Origin: UBA6770 sp965660875
GTDB lineage: Bacteria > Bacteroidota > Bacteroidia > Flavobacteriales_G > Salibacteraceae
NCBI GenBank assembly: GCA_965660875.1
Contig: CBFIBQ010000006.1
Coordinates: 62,001-126,000 of the forward strand
DNA: 64,000 bases
Reading direction: 5' to 3'
Shown here: positions 24,753 through 34,191 of the stretch, piece by piece
Position numbering within the stretch: the stretch's first letter is position 1
Layout: each line of letters starts with the position of its first letter
Notes under the pieces: model-generated
Databases searched by the model: none
What the model saw: the letters and a program-made list of their open reading frames with translations, nothing else
What the model was told of the DNA's origin: nothing
Made by a program: the position numbers and the translations under genes

Positions 24753-26063
24753 TTAAATGGTTTTATCTATTCTACCGAGAGGTACATTCGCAGCACTGGC
24801 TTTAAAATCACCTTTTAGCCTTTCAAGTAATTCATTTACGTATTCTAACTTTTTGGGCACCTCCACTGTATCCTCACCAATCAGTGATTCTACAACAAAC
24901 GCAATATCAAGTTGATCCTTGTCCCGAGCCGGCTGATAAACCATTTGCTTGTTTTCCTCTTTTGTCACTATTAAATCCAACTGCACCAACTCCTCAATTA
25001 CGGCATTTATTCGGTGTTGTGGTAATTCAGTAGCTTCACTAATTTCTTTTACCGAACGAAATGGTTTTGGGTCTTCGTAATGTTTTACCAACTCGGTAAG
25101 AATAATTATTGAAACTTTTAAACGTTCATAAGCTGATGGTTCTTTTTTCCTATGTTCCATAACCAATTCATCGATACTGCTGTGTGCGAAACTAAGCTCT
25201 GCGCCAAAAAGTACGATTGTCCAACTTATTTGAAGCCAAATCAGAAACAAGGGTAAAGCTGCAAATGAACCATAGATAGCGTTGTATTTAGAAACACCAA
25301 CTTGAAAAGATATGTATGCCCACTCAAATGCATAATAGGCTGTACCTGCTATAACGGCAGCAAATAAAGCACTCTTGAAGTCGACTTTTTTATTTGGCAT
25401 AATCATGTAAAGAGACAGAAACAACAACCACAGCAGAAATAAAGGTGTCCATTGAAGGAAAACATCAACTATTGGATCAATCACAAACTCTACTCCCGTT
25501 TTTTCGGCAACCGTCTTTATGTTGGAGGAAAGAAAAACAGTAATACTGCTGCTAAACGCCAACATAAACGGAGCTATCAGCATCATAGACAAATAATCCG
25601 TAAACTTTCTCATGAGGCTTCTAGGCTGCTTTACACGCCAAATCGTATTGAAGGATTCCTCTACTAATGAAAGTGTATTTAAAATAGTATACAGCAAAAC
25701 AACAATACCGATACCAGCTACAATTCCTCCTTGAGCGTTTTTAATCGTGTTTTCTGCAAAGTTGAATAGGTATAAAAAGAGTTCTTGGTTCTGGTTGGTT
25801 GAATTCATTATTTGAGATCTAAGCTTCTCATCTAACCCAAAGCCCTTTGCAATTCCGAAAAACAAGGCTAAAATTGGAACCAGAGATAATACAGAGTAAT
25901 AAGTTAAAGCAGAAGCCCTTAATGAACATTTATCTTCAATAAAGTCTTGGGCAGAGACAATAAACACACGCAAAACTTTAAGCAGCCAACCCAAAAAACC
26001 ACTGATTTGAGAGCCCAATTCCCAAATATCAACTTCAAAAAACTTTTTAATTTTCTTAATCAC
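24753..26063 (-). CDS. YihY/BrkB family inner-membrane protein
   Basis: 436 residues from a GTG start. The central ~300 residues hold six membrane helices and the family pattern CSLRASALTYYSVLSLVPILA near residue 50 and GSFAALPLFLIWLQISWTIVLFGAELSFA near residue 265. The C-terminal ~120 residues are cytoplasmic and resemble a winged-helix segment (EISEATELPQHRINAVIEEL). The family was once called RNase BN by mistake; its function is not settled. The divergent thioesterase gene begins 57 bases away. Confidence 0.85.
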   Translation of the reverse strand: MIKKIKKFFEVDIWELGSQISGFLGWLLKVLRVFIVSAQDFIEDKCSLRASALTYYSVLSLVPILALFFGIAKGFGLDEKLRSQIMNSTNQNQELFLYLFNFAENTIKNAQGGIVAGIGIVVLLYTILNTLSLVEESFNTIWRVKQPRSLMRKFTDYLSMMLIAPFMLAFSSSITVFLSSNIKTVAEKTGVEFVIDPIVDVFLQWTPLFLLWLLFLSLYMIMPNKKVDFKSALFAAVIAGTAYYAFEWAYISFQVGVSKYNAIYGSFAALPLFLIWLQISWTIVLFGAELSFAHSSIDELVMEHRKKEPSAYERLKVSIIILTELVKHYEDPKPFRSVKEISEATELPQHRINAVIEELVQLDLIVTKEENKQMVYQPARDKDQLDIAFVVESLIGEDTVEVPKKLEYVNELLERLKGDFKASAANVPLGRIDKTI

Positions 26064-26067
26064 AATT

Positions 26068-26075
26068 CAAATCTA
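26068..26075 (-). promoter_or_regulatory. -7 promoter element four bases before the YihY start
   Basis: TAGATTTG on the minus strand, an exact TAnnTTTG match, is followed by AATT and the GTG codon. It implies a leaderless message. The same string TAGATTTGAA stands before the DUF3467 gene. Confidence 0.5.
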
Positions 26076-26120
26076 TTAAATACTGGGAAAGCTGTTTTAA
26101 TTTGGCCAAAAAACAAAGCA

Positions 26121-26528
26121 ATGTCTAAAATTATAGAAGAGTACATAGCCCAAAATCATTTCGGTCGTTTCTTAGGTATGGAATTCAAAATAATCGAACC
26201 TGGTAAAATTAACTATACAATGACTGCTATGAAAAATCTAGAAGCAATCGAGGGTATGACACATGGTGGAGCTATTGCCGGATTTGTTGATGGCGTGCTT
26301 GGCGTTACGGCTTTGAGTGCAGTTGAATCGGAAGGGAAAAATGTTGCTACCATTGAATTTAAAATCAACTACCTGAAACCAATACAAACAGGAAGTCAAC
26401 TTCTTGGAGAAGGCGCCGTAATTTCCCAAGGCAAATCAATTATTGTGACAGAAGGAAAAATCTATTCTAACGGTGCGCTAGCTGCTGTGGCTTTAGGCAC
26501 TTTCAAGACTTATTTAAAGCCAAATTGA
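26121..26528 (+). CDS. PaaI-like hotdog-fold thioesterase
   Basis: 135 residues from the ATG of MSKIIEEYIAQNHFG; an open extension upstream overlaps the divergent YihY gene and its promoter. The hotdog signature is MTHGGAIAGFVDGVLG (near residue 47), where the Gly-rich turn and the Asp serve in thioester hydrolysis, and the last strand is FKINYLKPIQTGS. It likely hydrolyses an acyl- or aryl-CoA in the cytoplasm; the substrate is unknown. Its 3' end overlaps the convergent gene by 19 bases. Confidence 0.85.
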   Translation: MSKIIEEYIAQNHFGRFLGMEFKIIEPGKINYTMTAMKNLEAIEGMTHGGAIAGFVDGVLGVTALSAVESEGKNVATIEFKINYLKPIQTGSQLLGEGAVISQGKSIIVTEGKIYSNGALAAVALGTFKTYLKPN

Positions 26529-27205
26529 GTAGACTCATTATAGTACTTAATGTACTTAATGAGATTGGTATAGTTAGTCTTCCCGGTGATATATTGTTGA
26601 TAGAGTTCCTTGTTTCTTTGTAAAATCAACTCGAGATTGCGTTTGTTTTTTACAATGATTTCTTCATTTTCAAAATCCACGATTTTCTCGACATATTCTT
26701 TTGCAGGACGAGGTTCGTTGTAAAAGTTTCCGGAAGTTACCGAAAATGGATCTTCAATGCGTCTGTGGTAATTTATTTGACTGATAACCCCCTGCATAAT
26801 GACTCTTATAAAGTTTTCATTTTCAGCCTCATCGATTTGGAGGTATGGAGTACCCATTACGACAATACCGAACACCTTACCTCTCTCAATTATTTCAGGC
26901 TCCTCTTGACTATTTATACCGTAAACTGAAGCCACTTTTAATCTAATGTTACCGTTGTAGTAATCTGTAATGGCAATACCGGTAAGTATTCTTGATCGAT
27001 CAAGGGAATCTTTCTTTCGCCAGTTTTGATCAGTAAATTCAGCCCATACCAAATCTGGTTGGTTCCTAAAAAAGCTGGTATCTGACAAGTAAATGCCATC
27101 ATCTAACCAAAGTCTGGTGGTATCGTCTTCCTTGACCCACTGGCTATAAACACTTGTTGAAACAAGCGTTAACGAAAGTACTAGGATGTGCAGACGAAGC
27201 AGCAT
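26510..27205 (-). CDS. uncharacterised exported protein
   Basis: 231 residues. A signal peptide (residues 1-21, ending VYSQ) precedes a mostly beta-type domain with DDGIYLSDTSFFRNQPDLVW (~35-54), a pattern in small Bacteroidota exported proteins of unknown function (DUF6563-like at best), then IRVIMQGVISQINYHRRIED and a charged helical tail. I do not recognise the family with certainty. It was compared mentally with gliding protein GldN because of its length and location in such genomes, but the GldN landmarks are missing. A near-consensus box (CATCTTTG) lies four bases before the ATG. Confidence 0.7.
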   Translation of the reverse strand: MLLRLHILVLSLTLVSTSVYSQWVKEDDTTRLWLDDGIYLSDTSFFRNQPDLVWAEFTDQNWRKKDSLDRSRILTGIAITDYYNGNIRLKVASVYGINSQEEPEIIERGKVFGIVVMGTPYLQIDEAENENFIRVIMQGVISQINYHRRIEDPFSVTSGNFYNEPRPAKEYVEKIVDFENEEIIVKNKRNLELILQRNKELYQQYITGKTNYTNLIKYIKYYNESTQFGFK

Positions 27206-27272
27206 TTCTCAAAGATGACAAGAAAAGCCTTAGGTTACTCTTGCTGACAACAAAAAGTGCGTTAAAACGAAT

Positions 27273-29348
27273 CTAATAATCGAGTAACTCTTGGAGCTTT
27301 ACTTTTACTTTATCTGCATTTGGAATCATCGCTGCCTCCAAAGTAGAGTTTAAAGGTATTGCCGGCATATTTTCAGACCCTATTGCCATAACCGGTGCAT
27401 CTAATTTTTCAAAGCACTCTTTTTGAATTGCACCAACCAAACTCATTGCGAAGCTATTTTTTAATGGTTCCTCAGTTACTACCAGACATTTGCTGTGTTT
27501 CTTTACCGTTTCATATACCAAAGCTTCATCCAAAGGATATAGCGTCCTTAAGTCAATAATCTCTACCCGTTCTTTGAAGTCTTTTGAAGCCTCTAGTGCC
27601 CAGTAAACGCCCATACCGTAGGTAATAATACAACACGAATTGGAGCCTTCTGCAGCCTTTTGGACTACTCTACCCTTACCGAAGGGTATCACATATTCGG
27701 CGTCGGGTTCAATAGTTTTTGCACCTTCAGTGCCTTTTATTTTTGACCAATACAAGCCTTTATGTTCCAACATAACAACAGGGTTTGGATCGTGATATGC
27801 GGCTTTCATAAGTCCCTTTAAGTCGGCTCCAGTACTTGGGTAAGCAATTTTAATTCCTCGTATGCTAGTCAAAATAGATTCTACAGAAGAAGAATGATAA
27901 GGCCCGCCAGAACCGTATGCTCCAATAGGAACCCTGAGAATGGAGCTTACCGGCCATTTACCATTAGACAGATAAAAGCTGCGACTGACTTCAGTAAAGA
28001 GTTGATTCAGCCCTGGCCAAATATAGTCTGCAAATTGAACCTCCACTATTGGTTTTAAACCAACTGCCGACATGCCAACGGTTGAGCCCACAATAAAGGC
28101 TTCTTGTATCGGTGTATTAAACACCCTATCGTCGCCAAATTTTTGTGCCAGCGTTGCAGCCTCTCTAAACACACCACCTAGACGTCCACCAACATCTTGA
28201 CCGTAAAGCAAACATTGTTTGTCCTCTGTCATTAGTTCCTGAATTGCGAACAATGCACTATCCACCATTACGGTTGCCTCTTTTCCTTCTGGCGCTCTTA
28301 CCCCTTTCTCTTCTGTAATTGGGGTTGGCGCAAAATCATAATCAAATAGATCCGAAGGTTCTGGATCAGGGGCATTTTTTGCTGCTTCAAATTCTTTCTC
28401 TACCAAACTATTAACCTCAGATTGAATTGCATCCAATTGCTCTTGAGTCGCTCCCAACTCCAGCATTTTCGCATGCAATTTTGGCAAAGGATCTCTAGTC
28501 TGCGCCTCTTCCAAATCGTCTCGATACCACTCTCGTCTTACACCAGAAGTATGATGTCCCAACAAAGGCACTTTTGCGTGCAATAAAAACGGTCGACGTT
28601 CCTTTCGCATAAGCGAAATAATTTCATTCACCGTCCGATAACACTCCTCAAAGTTGCTTCCGTCGATGCTTCTTACTTCTATACCGTTAAATCCTTTTGC
28701 GTACTCCGCGGCATTTTGAGCTCTTGTTTCCTCTGCATTTGCTGAAATATCCCAATCATTATCTTGCACAAAAAAGAGTATTGGAAATTGTTTGAGAGCA
28801 GCCATTTGCATTGCCTCTGAATATTCGCCTTCAGTAGTTGCTGCATCTCCAATGGAACAAACCGCAATGGGTTTTTGAGTTCCAACATCTTCTGCTATTC
28901 CGAGCTTTTCTTTATACTGCATACCCATAGCAACCCCGGTAATGGGTATAGCTTGCATACCAGTTGCGGAGGATTGGTGTGGGATTTTTGGCATATCTTC
29001 TCTATTCAGACTGGGATGACTGTAATACGTTCTTCCTCCCGAGAATGGATCATCCTTCTTGGCAAACAGCTGCAACATTAACTCATAAGGACGCATACCA
29101 ATTCCAAGCAAAATAGAATCGTCGCGGTAATAAGGTGCAACAAAATCCTGGGGCAATAATTGCATACCAAGTGCCAATTGTATTGCCTCATGACCTCTTG
29201 AAGTTGCATGAACGTATTTAGCCGTTAATTTAGCATTGTCCTCATACTTATCACTCAACGTTCGAGCCGTTACCATCAGCTTGTAAGCTTTATCAAATAC
29301 TGATTGCTCAACCTCTTTCACAACAGCTACTTCCGATTTATTCGCCAT
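27273..29348 (-). CDS. 2-oxoacid dehydrogenase E1, alpha and beta subunits fused
   Basis: 691 residues. Residues ~15-330 are the E1 alpha part, with the thiamine diphosphate motif starting GDAATTEGE at residue 167 and ending in DNDWDISAN. Residues ~355-691 are the E1 beta part (LLYGQDVGGRLGGVF, FNTPIQEAFIVG, VEVQFADYIWPGLNQ, RVPIGAYGSGGPYHSSS). The fusion is a known form in Bacteroidota, usually annotated as branched-chain 2-oxoisovalerate dehydrogenase E1; pyruvate-type use cannot be excluded. No E2 or E3 gene is near. It begins four bases after the DUF349 gene, so both are likely on one message. Confidence 0.92.
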   Translation of the reverse strand: MANKSEVAVVKEVEQSVFDKAYKLMVTARTLSDKYEDNAKLTAKYVHATSRGHEAIQLALGMQLLPQDFVAPYYRDDSILLGIGMRPYELMLQLFAKKDDPFSGGRTYYSHPSLNREDMPKIPHQSSATGMQAIPITGVAMGMQYKEKLGIAEDVGTQKPIAVCSIGDAATTEGEYSEAMQMAALKQFPILFFVQDNDWDISANAEETRAQNAAEYAKGFNGIEVRSIDGSNFEECYRTVNEIISLMRKERRPFLLHAKVPLLGHHTSGVRREWYRDDLEEAQTRDPLPKLHAKMLELGATQEQLDAIQSEVNSLVEKEFEAAKNAPDPEPSDLFDYDFAPTPITEEKGVRAPEGKEATVMVDSALFAIQELMTEDKQCLLYGQDVGGRLGGVFREAATLAQKFGDDRVFNTPIQEAFIVGSTVGMSAVGLKPIVEVQFADYIWPGLNQLFTEVSRSFYLSNGKWPVSSILRVPIGAYGSGGPYHSSSVESILTSIRGIKIAYPSTGADLKGLMKAAYHDPNPVVMLEHKGLYWSKIKGTEGAKTIEPDAEYVIPFGKGRVVQKAAEGSNSCCIITYGMGVYWALEASKDFKERVEIIDLRTLYPLDEALVYETVKKHSKCLVVTEEPLKNSFAMSLVGAIQKECFEKLDAPVMAIGSENMPAIPLNSTLEAAMIPNADKVKVKLQELLDY

Positions 29349-29352
29349 AGTT

Positions 29353-31137
29353 CTACCCTTCTTTTTCTGTGTTCTCTTTTGCTTCCCCTTGCTCGGACAG
29401 TTCAGCTTTCTTTAAAGCATTTATTTCAATATTTAATTGCTTCATAAGTACTTCTAGTCCTTCCCTTTTTTCTAATGCAGCCTGATAATCGGATTTGGCT
29501 TTCTTAATTAGGGGGTTGGAGTCGTCACCGGTAAAAAAACTTAGATTATTTTCAAGCTGCAGTTCAGCATCTTTTGCCTTATTTATTTCTTGACGTATGT
29601 TCCTGCGCTCAAACTCCAGAGATTTTAGTGCATTTTTTCCGGTTTTTAATTGCTCCAGTTTCTTATTGAACAACAAGGCGTCTTTCTTTTCAATACTTAT
29701 TCCAGCAACCTTATATGCGGCATTCAATGCTTTCTTGTATTGGGTTTCCAGTTTCTCTTTTTTCTTGAATGGAACAAAGCCTACTGCGTTGAATTGAGCC
29801 GTCAGTTCATTTATTTTGCTCAGGCTAGCTTCTTCCGACTTTTCCGCCTTAAACTCTAACAGACTCTTGATAACTGCATTTTTTAATTCAAGGTTTTGCT
29901 CTTCTTCCTCTTTCTGAGCTTTATTTTGCATGCCCTTCAACTCGAAAAACTCATCACAGGTTTTGCGAAATTTACTCCACAATTTTTGTTCTTCCTGACG
30001 CAAGGCAGAGCCAGCGTTTTTCCAGTCTTTTTGCAGACTAATAATTTTTTTTGTGGCAGTACCCCAATCCTCTTTAGATTCCTCTTTTACAGCAGATATC
30101 AAGTCTTGTGCCTTTCCTATAAGTTGCTTTTTAACCTTAGTAATTTCTTTTTGCTCGTCTTTTACCTCTTTAAAGAAGTCTTTCTTTTTTGCAAAAAACT
30201 CATTCCCTACTGATTTAAATTCTGACCAAACCTTCTGATTATAGGCTGGCGGAACAAAACCAATGGTCTTCCACTCTTCTTGGAGTGCTTTAATTTGTTT
30301 AGTTGACTCTGCCCATTGCTTTGATGATTGATTTTCGGCAGTACTCAACTCTTTAGCTTTCTCTATAAGTTCTCTTTTCTTGGCAAGGTTTATCTTTTGA
30401 TCTTCTCGGATCTGTTTGTAATACGACTTTATTTTATCATTCAATTCGTGATAAGTTCCATAAAAATCGGATTTAATTTCTTCCCATTTCTCCTTGAATG
30501 TAGGTCCAATCTCATCCCATTCCGCCAAAAGCGCACGCATTAACACCTCAAGCTCCTTAATGTTTTCTTCTTTTGTTAACGTTTTGAGTCGTGCAATAAC
30601 ATCTTGCTTGTGTTCAAAGTTCTTTTTTAAATCGTGCTGTTTTAGCTCTTTATAAATCTGAATTTTGTAATAGAACTCTTCCGTTAGCAACCGAAACTCG
30701 TGCTGCATTTCTTTCACATAGTTTTGAGGAATATTACCCACGGAGTTCCACCGGTCTTTAATATCATTAAATCGATCATAAGCAGTACTTATCCGATCTT
30801 CAGTTTCTACCAACTCCTTCAGCTCATTGATTATCAGGTTTTTAATTTGATAATTCTTTTTTTCAGCGGTCTTTTTTGCTTCAAGAGCATTTTTTACTTT
30901 TTCCTTAAACTGGACTTGATAAGCATCCAAGGCATGGTCATTATCATCCTTTGGCATTGTAAAAAACTCTGGCTTATCACCATCAGCTACAAAAATGGCG
31001 AGCTTTTCTTCTTTTTCCTTATCAAAAATGGTAGTGTACTCCTTTAACAAAGCTTCTATTTCTTTTCGAACCTCTAATATGTTGTCCGATTTAATTAATG
31101 CTTTGACTTCTTTTACAATTTCTTCTTTTCTCGCCAT
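29353..31137 (-). CDS. DUF349 repeat protein
   Basis: 594 residues, almost wholly helical, very rich in Lys and Glu and without a signal peptide. Five copies of a ~75-residue DUF349 unit are visible between ~110 and 480, marked by W..G-P turns such as DRWNSVGNIP, AEWDEIGPTF, EEWKTIGFVPP, KDWKNAGSAL and AQFNAVGFVP. DUF349 proteins are widespread and little studied; no enzymatic motif is seen. It shares a promoter region with the divergent MORN-repeat gene and is followed by the fused E1 gene. Confidence 0.88.
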   Translation of the reverse strand: MARKEEIVKEVKALIKSDNILEVRKEIEALLKEYTTIFDKEKEEKLAIFVADGDKPEFFTMPKDDNDHALDAYQVQFKEKVKNALEAKKTAEKKNYQIKNLIINELKELVETEDRISTAYDRFNDIKDRWNSVGNIPQNYVKEMQHEFRLLTEEFYYKIQIYKELKQHDLKKNFEHKQDVIARLKTLTKEENIKELEVLMRALLAEWDEIGPTFKEKWEEIKSDFYGTYHELNDKIKSYYKQIREDQKINLAKKRELIEKAKELSTAENQSSKQWAESTKQIKALQEEWKTIGFVPPAYNQKVWSEFKSVGNEFFAKKKDFFKEVKDEQKEITKVKKQLIGKAQDLISAVKEESKEDWGTATKKIISLQKDWKNAGSALRQEEQKLWSKFRKTCDEFFELKGMQNKAQKEEEEQNLELKNAVIKSLLEFKAEKSEEASLSKINELTAQFNAVGFVPFKKKEKLETQYKKALNAAYKVAGISIEKKDALLFNKKLEQLKTGKNALKSLEFERRNIRQEINKAKDAELQLENNLSFFTGDDSNPLIKKAKSDYQAALEKREGLEVLMKQLNIEINALKKAELSEQGEAKENTEKEG

Positions 31138-31156
31138 ACAGCTTTTTTTGGGAGGT

Positions 31157-31164
31157 CAAAAATA
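31157..31164 (-). promoter_or_regulatory. -7 promoter element for the DUF349-E1 unit
   Basis: TATTTTTG on the minus strand is an exact TAnnTTTG match, 19 bases before the ATG. No TTG lies at the expected spacing. Confidence 0.5.
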
Positions 31165-31251
31165 CACTTATTAACCACTGTTTAAAAGAGCATTCACAAC
31201 CTATTCGCGTGTTAAAAATCGCTTAATGTTAACTCTATATTAATTTTTTAG

Positions 31252-31259
31252 TAACTTTG
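31252..31259 (+). promoter_or_regulatory. -7 promoter element for the MORN-repeat gene
   Basis: TAACTTTG, an exact match, ends 16 bases before the ATG at 31276. A weak TTA lies 20 bases upstream of it in place of TTG. Confidence 0.5.
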
Positions 31260-31275
31260 GCTTAACTTTAAATTA

Positions 31276-31653
31276 ATGATAAGATTACTTCTAATATGTG
31301 CATTGGTGATTCCAAGCTTTATTTACGGCAAGCAGCCAGTAAGGTATAAGTACTATCGCACGGGTGAAGTAAAGTTTGAATACAAACGTCAGAAAAACCA
31401 ATTGATCCGCGTAACACACTATTACAAGAACGGTTCAGTCAAATCAATATCTCATTTTAAGAATGGACATAAACACGGTCTTTGGCAAGACTTTAATGAA
31501 GAAGGGCAGCAAATAACAAACGCTTTTTTTCACAAGAACAAAAAAGATGGCTTTTGGACCTTTTATAATCCAAACGGAGAATTTTATTGCTCCATGTATT
31601 TCAAAGGAAATAAAATTGTGAAAGTCATTGAAGGACCTATCGCCTCTAAATAA
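31276..31653 (+). CDS. exported MORN-repeat protein (YwqK-like)
   Basis: 125 residues. A signal peptide (residues 1-18, ending YGK) is followed by five MORN-like units of about 20 residues: YYRTGEVKFEY, YYKNGSVKSISHFKNGHKHG, LWQDFNEEGQQI, FHKNKKDGFWTFYNPNG and FYCSMYFKGNKI. Such repeats occur in exported Bacteroidota proteins, sometimes named YwqK-family antitoxins, though no toxin gene is adjacent here. It probably has a scaffold or binding role at the envelope. It converges with namZ-like gene, two bases apart. Confidence 0.82.
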   Translation: MIRLLLICALVIPSFIYGKQPVRYKYYRTGEVKFEYKRQKNQLIRVTHYYKNGSVKSISHFKNGHKHGLWQDFNEEGQQITNAFFHKNKKDGFWTFYNPNGEFYCSMYFKGNKIVKVIEGPIASK

Positions 31654-31655
31654 CT

Positions 31656-32882
31656 TTATTCAAAATCTGGGTAGAGTAAATATTGTTTTCTTATTTTTTT
31701 GAACGCCTTTAAGTCTTCTTGCCAAGAAGCTCTTATCTCTTCCTCTTTTTTGCCTTCCTCAATTTGTAACCGCAATTTGTCGGTACCTGCCAATCTATCA
31801 AAAAAACCATTGGATAAGAAAAACGAGCGCTCGTCAGAGTTTATGGTATTGTACATATTCAACAGCCAAAACAAGTACAGTTGTTTTCTTCTTGGCAAGG
31901 TTGATGTTCCGAAGTTAGCGAGATTAAACCCGGTGCATTTCTCCCCCATAAGTTTGGGTGATTTAGCTCCAGGCATACTCTTGGGTGTAAACTCAATATC
32001 CCCTTCCTTTACTGCTGGGTGACCAATAATTTGAAATGGAGTTTCGGTACCTCTTCCAACACTCACCAAAGTACCTTCAAATAATGCTAGGGAAGGATAT
32101 AAAAAAATCGATGCAGGGTTTGGTAAGTTGGGAGAGGGTTTTATGGACAATTTGTAATAATCGTTATGATCGTAATTCAGGCATGGAATAACGTTTAGCT
32201 CGCATTTAACGCCATTTTCCAACCACCCTTCCTCGTTTATCATCTTTGCATATTCACCGATAGTCATTCCATGCACCAAAGGTATTTCGTGCATTCCTAC
32301 AAAAGATTTAAAATCGGGTTCCAATACTGGGCCATCAACATAAAAACCATTAGGGTTTGGTCTATCCAACACCACCACTTTAATTTTCATTTCAGCACAG
32401 GCCGTCATTACATAGTGCATAGTGGAAATGTATGTGTAAAAACGAACGCCTACGTCTTGTAGGTCAAAAACAACGACGTTTACATCTGCTAGATGGTCGT
32501 AGGCGGGCTTTTTACTTTTCCCATACAAGCTGATCAGTTTTAGACCAGTTTTGGCATCCCGTTGGTCTTTAATGTGAGCACCAGCATCAGCCTTCCCTCT
32601 AAAACCATGTTCTGGTGAGAAAACTCTAAGTACGTTTACTCCCTTATCCAGTAAAAAATCAACCAAATGTAAACTGTCATTTATTACTGAACTTTGATTT
32701 GCTACTACGGCAACTTTCTCTTCTCGAAGAAAATATTCATACTCATCAAACCGCTCTGCTCCATTGATTACTGCGTCATTTGTTTTAAAATATACGCTGG
32801 AATCTTGGGCGTGAACACCCAACAAAAACAACATTGAAAGGGTAAAAAAATGGAAAACCTTAAAACACATAGCTTGTAGCAT
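31656..32882 (-). CDS. exo-beta-N-acetylmuramidase NamZ-like protein (DUF1343)
   Basis: 408 residues; a second ATG four codons on (32870) is also possible. A signal peptide ends near VHAQ (residue ~26). The DUF1343 landmarks VFSPEHGFRG, DLQDVGVRFYTYISTMHYVM, DRPNPNG and LVHGMTIGEYAKMIN are all present. NamZ of Bacillus subtilis and the Tannerella homologue remove MurNAc from the non-reducing end of peptidoglycan fragments, so a role in periplasmic muropeptide recycling fits. The divergent permease gene begins 50 bases away. Confidence 0.9.
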   Translation of the reverse strand: MLQAMCFKVFHFFTLSMLFLLGVHAQDSSVYFKTNDAVINGAERFDEYEYFLREEKVAVVANQSSVINDSLHLVDFLLDKGVNVLRVFSPEHGFRGKADAGAHIKDQRDAKTGLKLISLYGKSKKPAYDHLADVNVVVFDLQDVGVRFYTYISTMHYVMTACAEMKIKVVVLDRPNPNGFYVDGPVLEPDFKSFVGMHEIPLVHGMTIGEYAKMINEEGWLENGVKCELNVIPCLNYDHNDYYKLSIKPSPNLPNPASIFLYPSLALFEGTLVSVGRGTETPFQIIGHPAVKEGDIEFTPKSMPGAKSPKLMGEKCTGFNLANFGTSTLPRRKQLYLFWLLNMYNTINSDERSFFLSNGFFDRLAGTDKLRLQIEEGKKEEEIRASWQEDLKAFKKIRKQYLLYPDFE

Positions 32883-32932
32883 TCAAATGTTGTACCTTTT
32901 TGTATTCCTTTGCCCAAAATACGAGCCATTCT

Positions 32933-34168
32933 GTGAACTTTGAATTGTTTATAGCAAAACGAATTGTCCGATCGAAAGAAAAGGACAGTTCAATTAATAA
33001 AGGTACTAGAGTCATACTCCGATTTTCAATTGTTGGCGTAGCCCTTGGTGTTTTTCTTATGCTCCTTTCTCTGGCTGTAGTGAAAGGTTTTCAAGGTGAA
33101 ATACGAAACAAGGTTATAGGCTTCGGATCTCATATCCAAATCACGGAGTTCAACTATGAAAGCCCATTGAGTTTTAAGCCCATGGAAATGGAGCAACCTT
33201 TTTACCCCTCTATCGATAAAGAGCCAGGCGTGAACTCAATTCACATGTATGCCTTAAAAGAGGGGATTATTAAAACTGATGAAGAAATAGCGGGCGTTAT
33301 TGCAAAAGGAATCGGCACTGATTTTAATTGGGATTTTTTCAGTCAAAACTTAGAATCTGGGACAATTTTAGAACTAAATGACAGCACCAAATCAAACTCG
33401 GTTATTATTTCAAGACACATTGCCAATCAACTTCAACTCAAGCTAAATGAAAAGCTGCTCATTTATTTTATTCAGAATGGCAAAAGTAGACCTCGAAAAC
33501 TAAAAATAGCAGGCATATATAATACTGGTATGCAACAATTTGACAAAGCCTACATCTTAATGGATATTAAGCACATTCAAAGATTGAATGAGTGGGAGAC
33601 CAATCAGATCAGTGGCTTTGAAGTTTTACTCGATAAATACGAAGATCTATTTCGTATGGATGAGATATTATACAAAAAAATACCCAATAGATTGAATACA
33701 AGCACTATAACGGATCAATATCCAGAAATTTTTGGTTGGCTTGAACTTCAAGATATGAATGTAATTGTAATTGTTACGCTACTCACTTTAGTTTGCGGAA
33801 TTAACATGATCACTGCATTGCTCATTTTGATTTTAGAAAAAACAAATATGATTGGAGTTTTAAAGGCTATCGGAACTACCAATAAATCGATTCGTAGAGT
33901 ATTTATGTATATGGCCTCTTATCTGGTTTTAATGGGCTTGTTTTGGGGTAATCTTATTGCTTTAATTTTCATTTATCTACAGAATAAGTTTCATTTTTTG
34001 AAACTAGATAAATCCTCCTACTACATGGATTTTGTGCCAGTAGACCTGCAGCTTTATGAGTGGGCACTGTTGAATATCGGCACATTTATTTTGTGCTACC
34101 TTATGTTATTACTCCCCTCACTAATTATTAGTAATATTTTACCCTCGAAGACCATTCGTTTCAATTAG
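32933..34168 (+). CDS. LolC/E-like ABC transporter permease (FtsX/MacB fold)
   Basis: 411 residues from a GTG that gives MNFELFIAKRIVRSKE, the usual start of this family in Bacteroidota; a longer TTG frame is rejected. One membrane helix (~30-55), a periplasmic MacB-type core domain (~60-270) and three C-terminal helices (~280-400) with the FtsX loop EKTNMIGVLKAIGTTNKSI. The layout matches lipoprotein-releasing permeases (LolC/E). The partner ATPase (LolD-like) is not adjacent, so the exact transport system remains open. The CBS gene follows after 23 bases. Confidence 0.85.
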   Translation: MNFELFIAKRIVRSKEKDSSINKGTRVILRFSIVGVALGVFLMLLSLAVVKGFQGEIRNKVIGFGSHIQITEFNYESPLSFKPMEMEQPFYPSIDKEPGVNSIHMYALKEGIIKTDEEIAGVIAKGIGTDFNWDFFSQNLESGTILELNDSTKSNSVIISRHIANQLQLKLNEKLLIYFIQNGKSRPRKLKIAGIYNTGMQQFDKAYILMDIKHIQRLNEWETNQISGFEVLLDKYEDLFRMDEILYKKIPNRLNTSTITDQYPEIFGWLELQDMNVIVIVTLLTLVCGINMITALLILILEKTNMIGVLKAIGTTNKSIRRVFMYMASYLVLMGLFWGNLIALIFIYLQNKFHFLKLDKSSYYMDFVPVDLQLYEWALLNIGTFILCYLMLLLPSLIISNILPSKTIRFN

Positions 34169-34175
34169 AGACTAG

Positions 34176-34183
34176 TATTTTTG
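34176..34183 (+). promoter_or_regulatory. -7 promoter element eight bases before the CBS gene
   Basis: TATTTTTG, an exact match, followed by eight bases and ATGGCAATG. TTC lies 18 bases upstream in place of TTG. The transcript would have nearly no leader. Confidence 0.5.
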
Positions 34184-34191
34184 CCTAAATT

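Noticed and set aside
25947..26120. N-terminal extension of the thioesterase frame
   Set aside because: It overlaps the divergent YihY gene and its promoter, and the family starts at the ATG at 26121.
26510..27205. Identity as gliding protein GldN
   Set aside because: Size and signal peptide are compatible, but the conserved GldN landmarks are missing.
29597..31047. Several open frames on the plus strand opposite the DUF349 gene, rich in Phe and Leu
   Set aside because: They mirror the Lys/Glu-rich codons of the real gene; no family pattern, starts or spacing support them.
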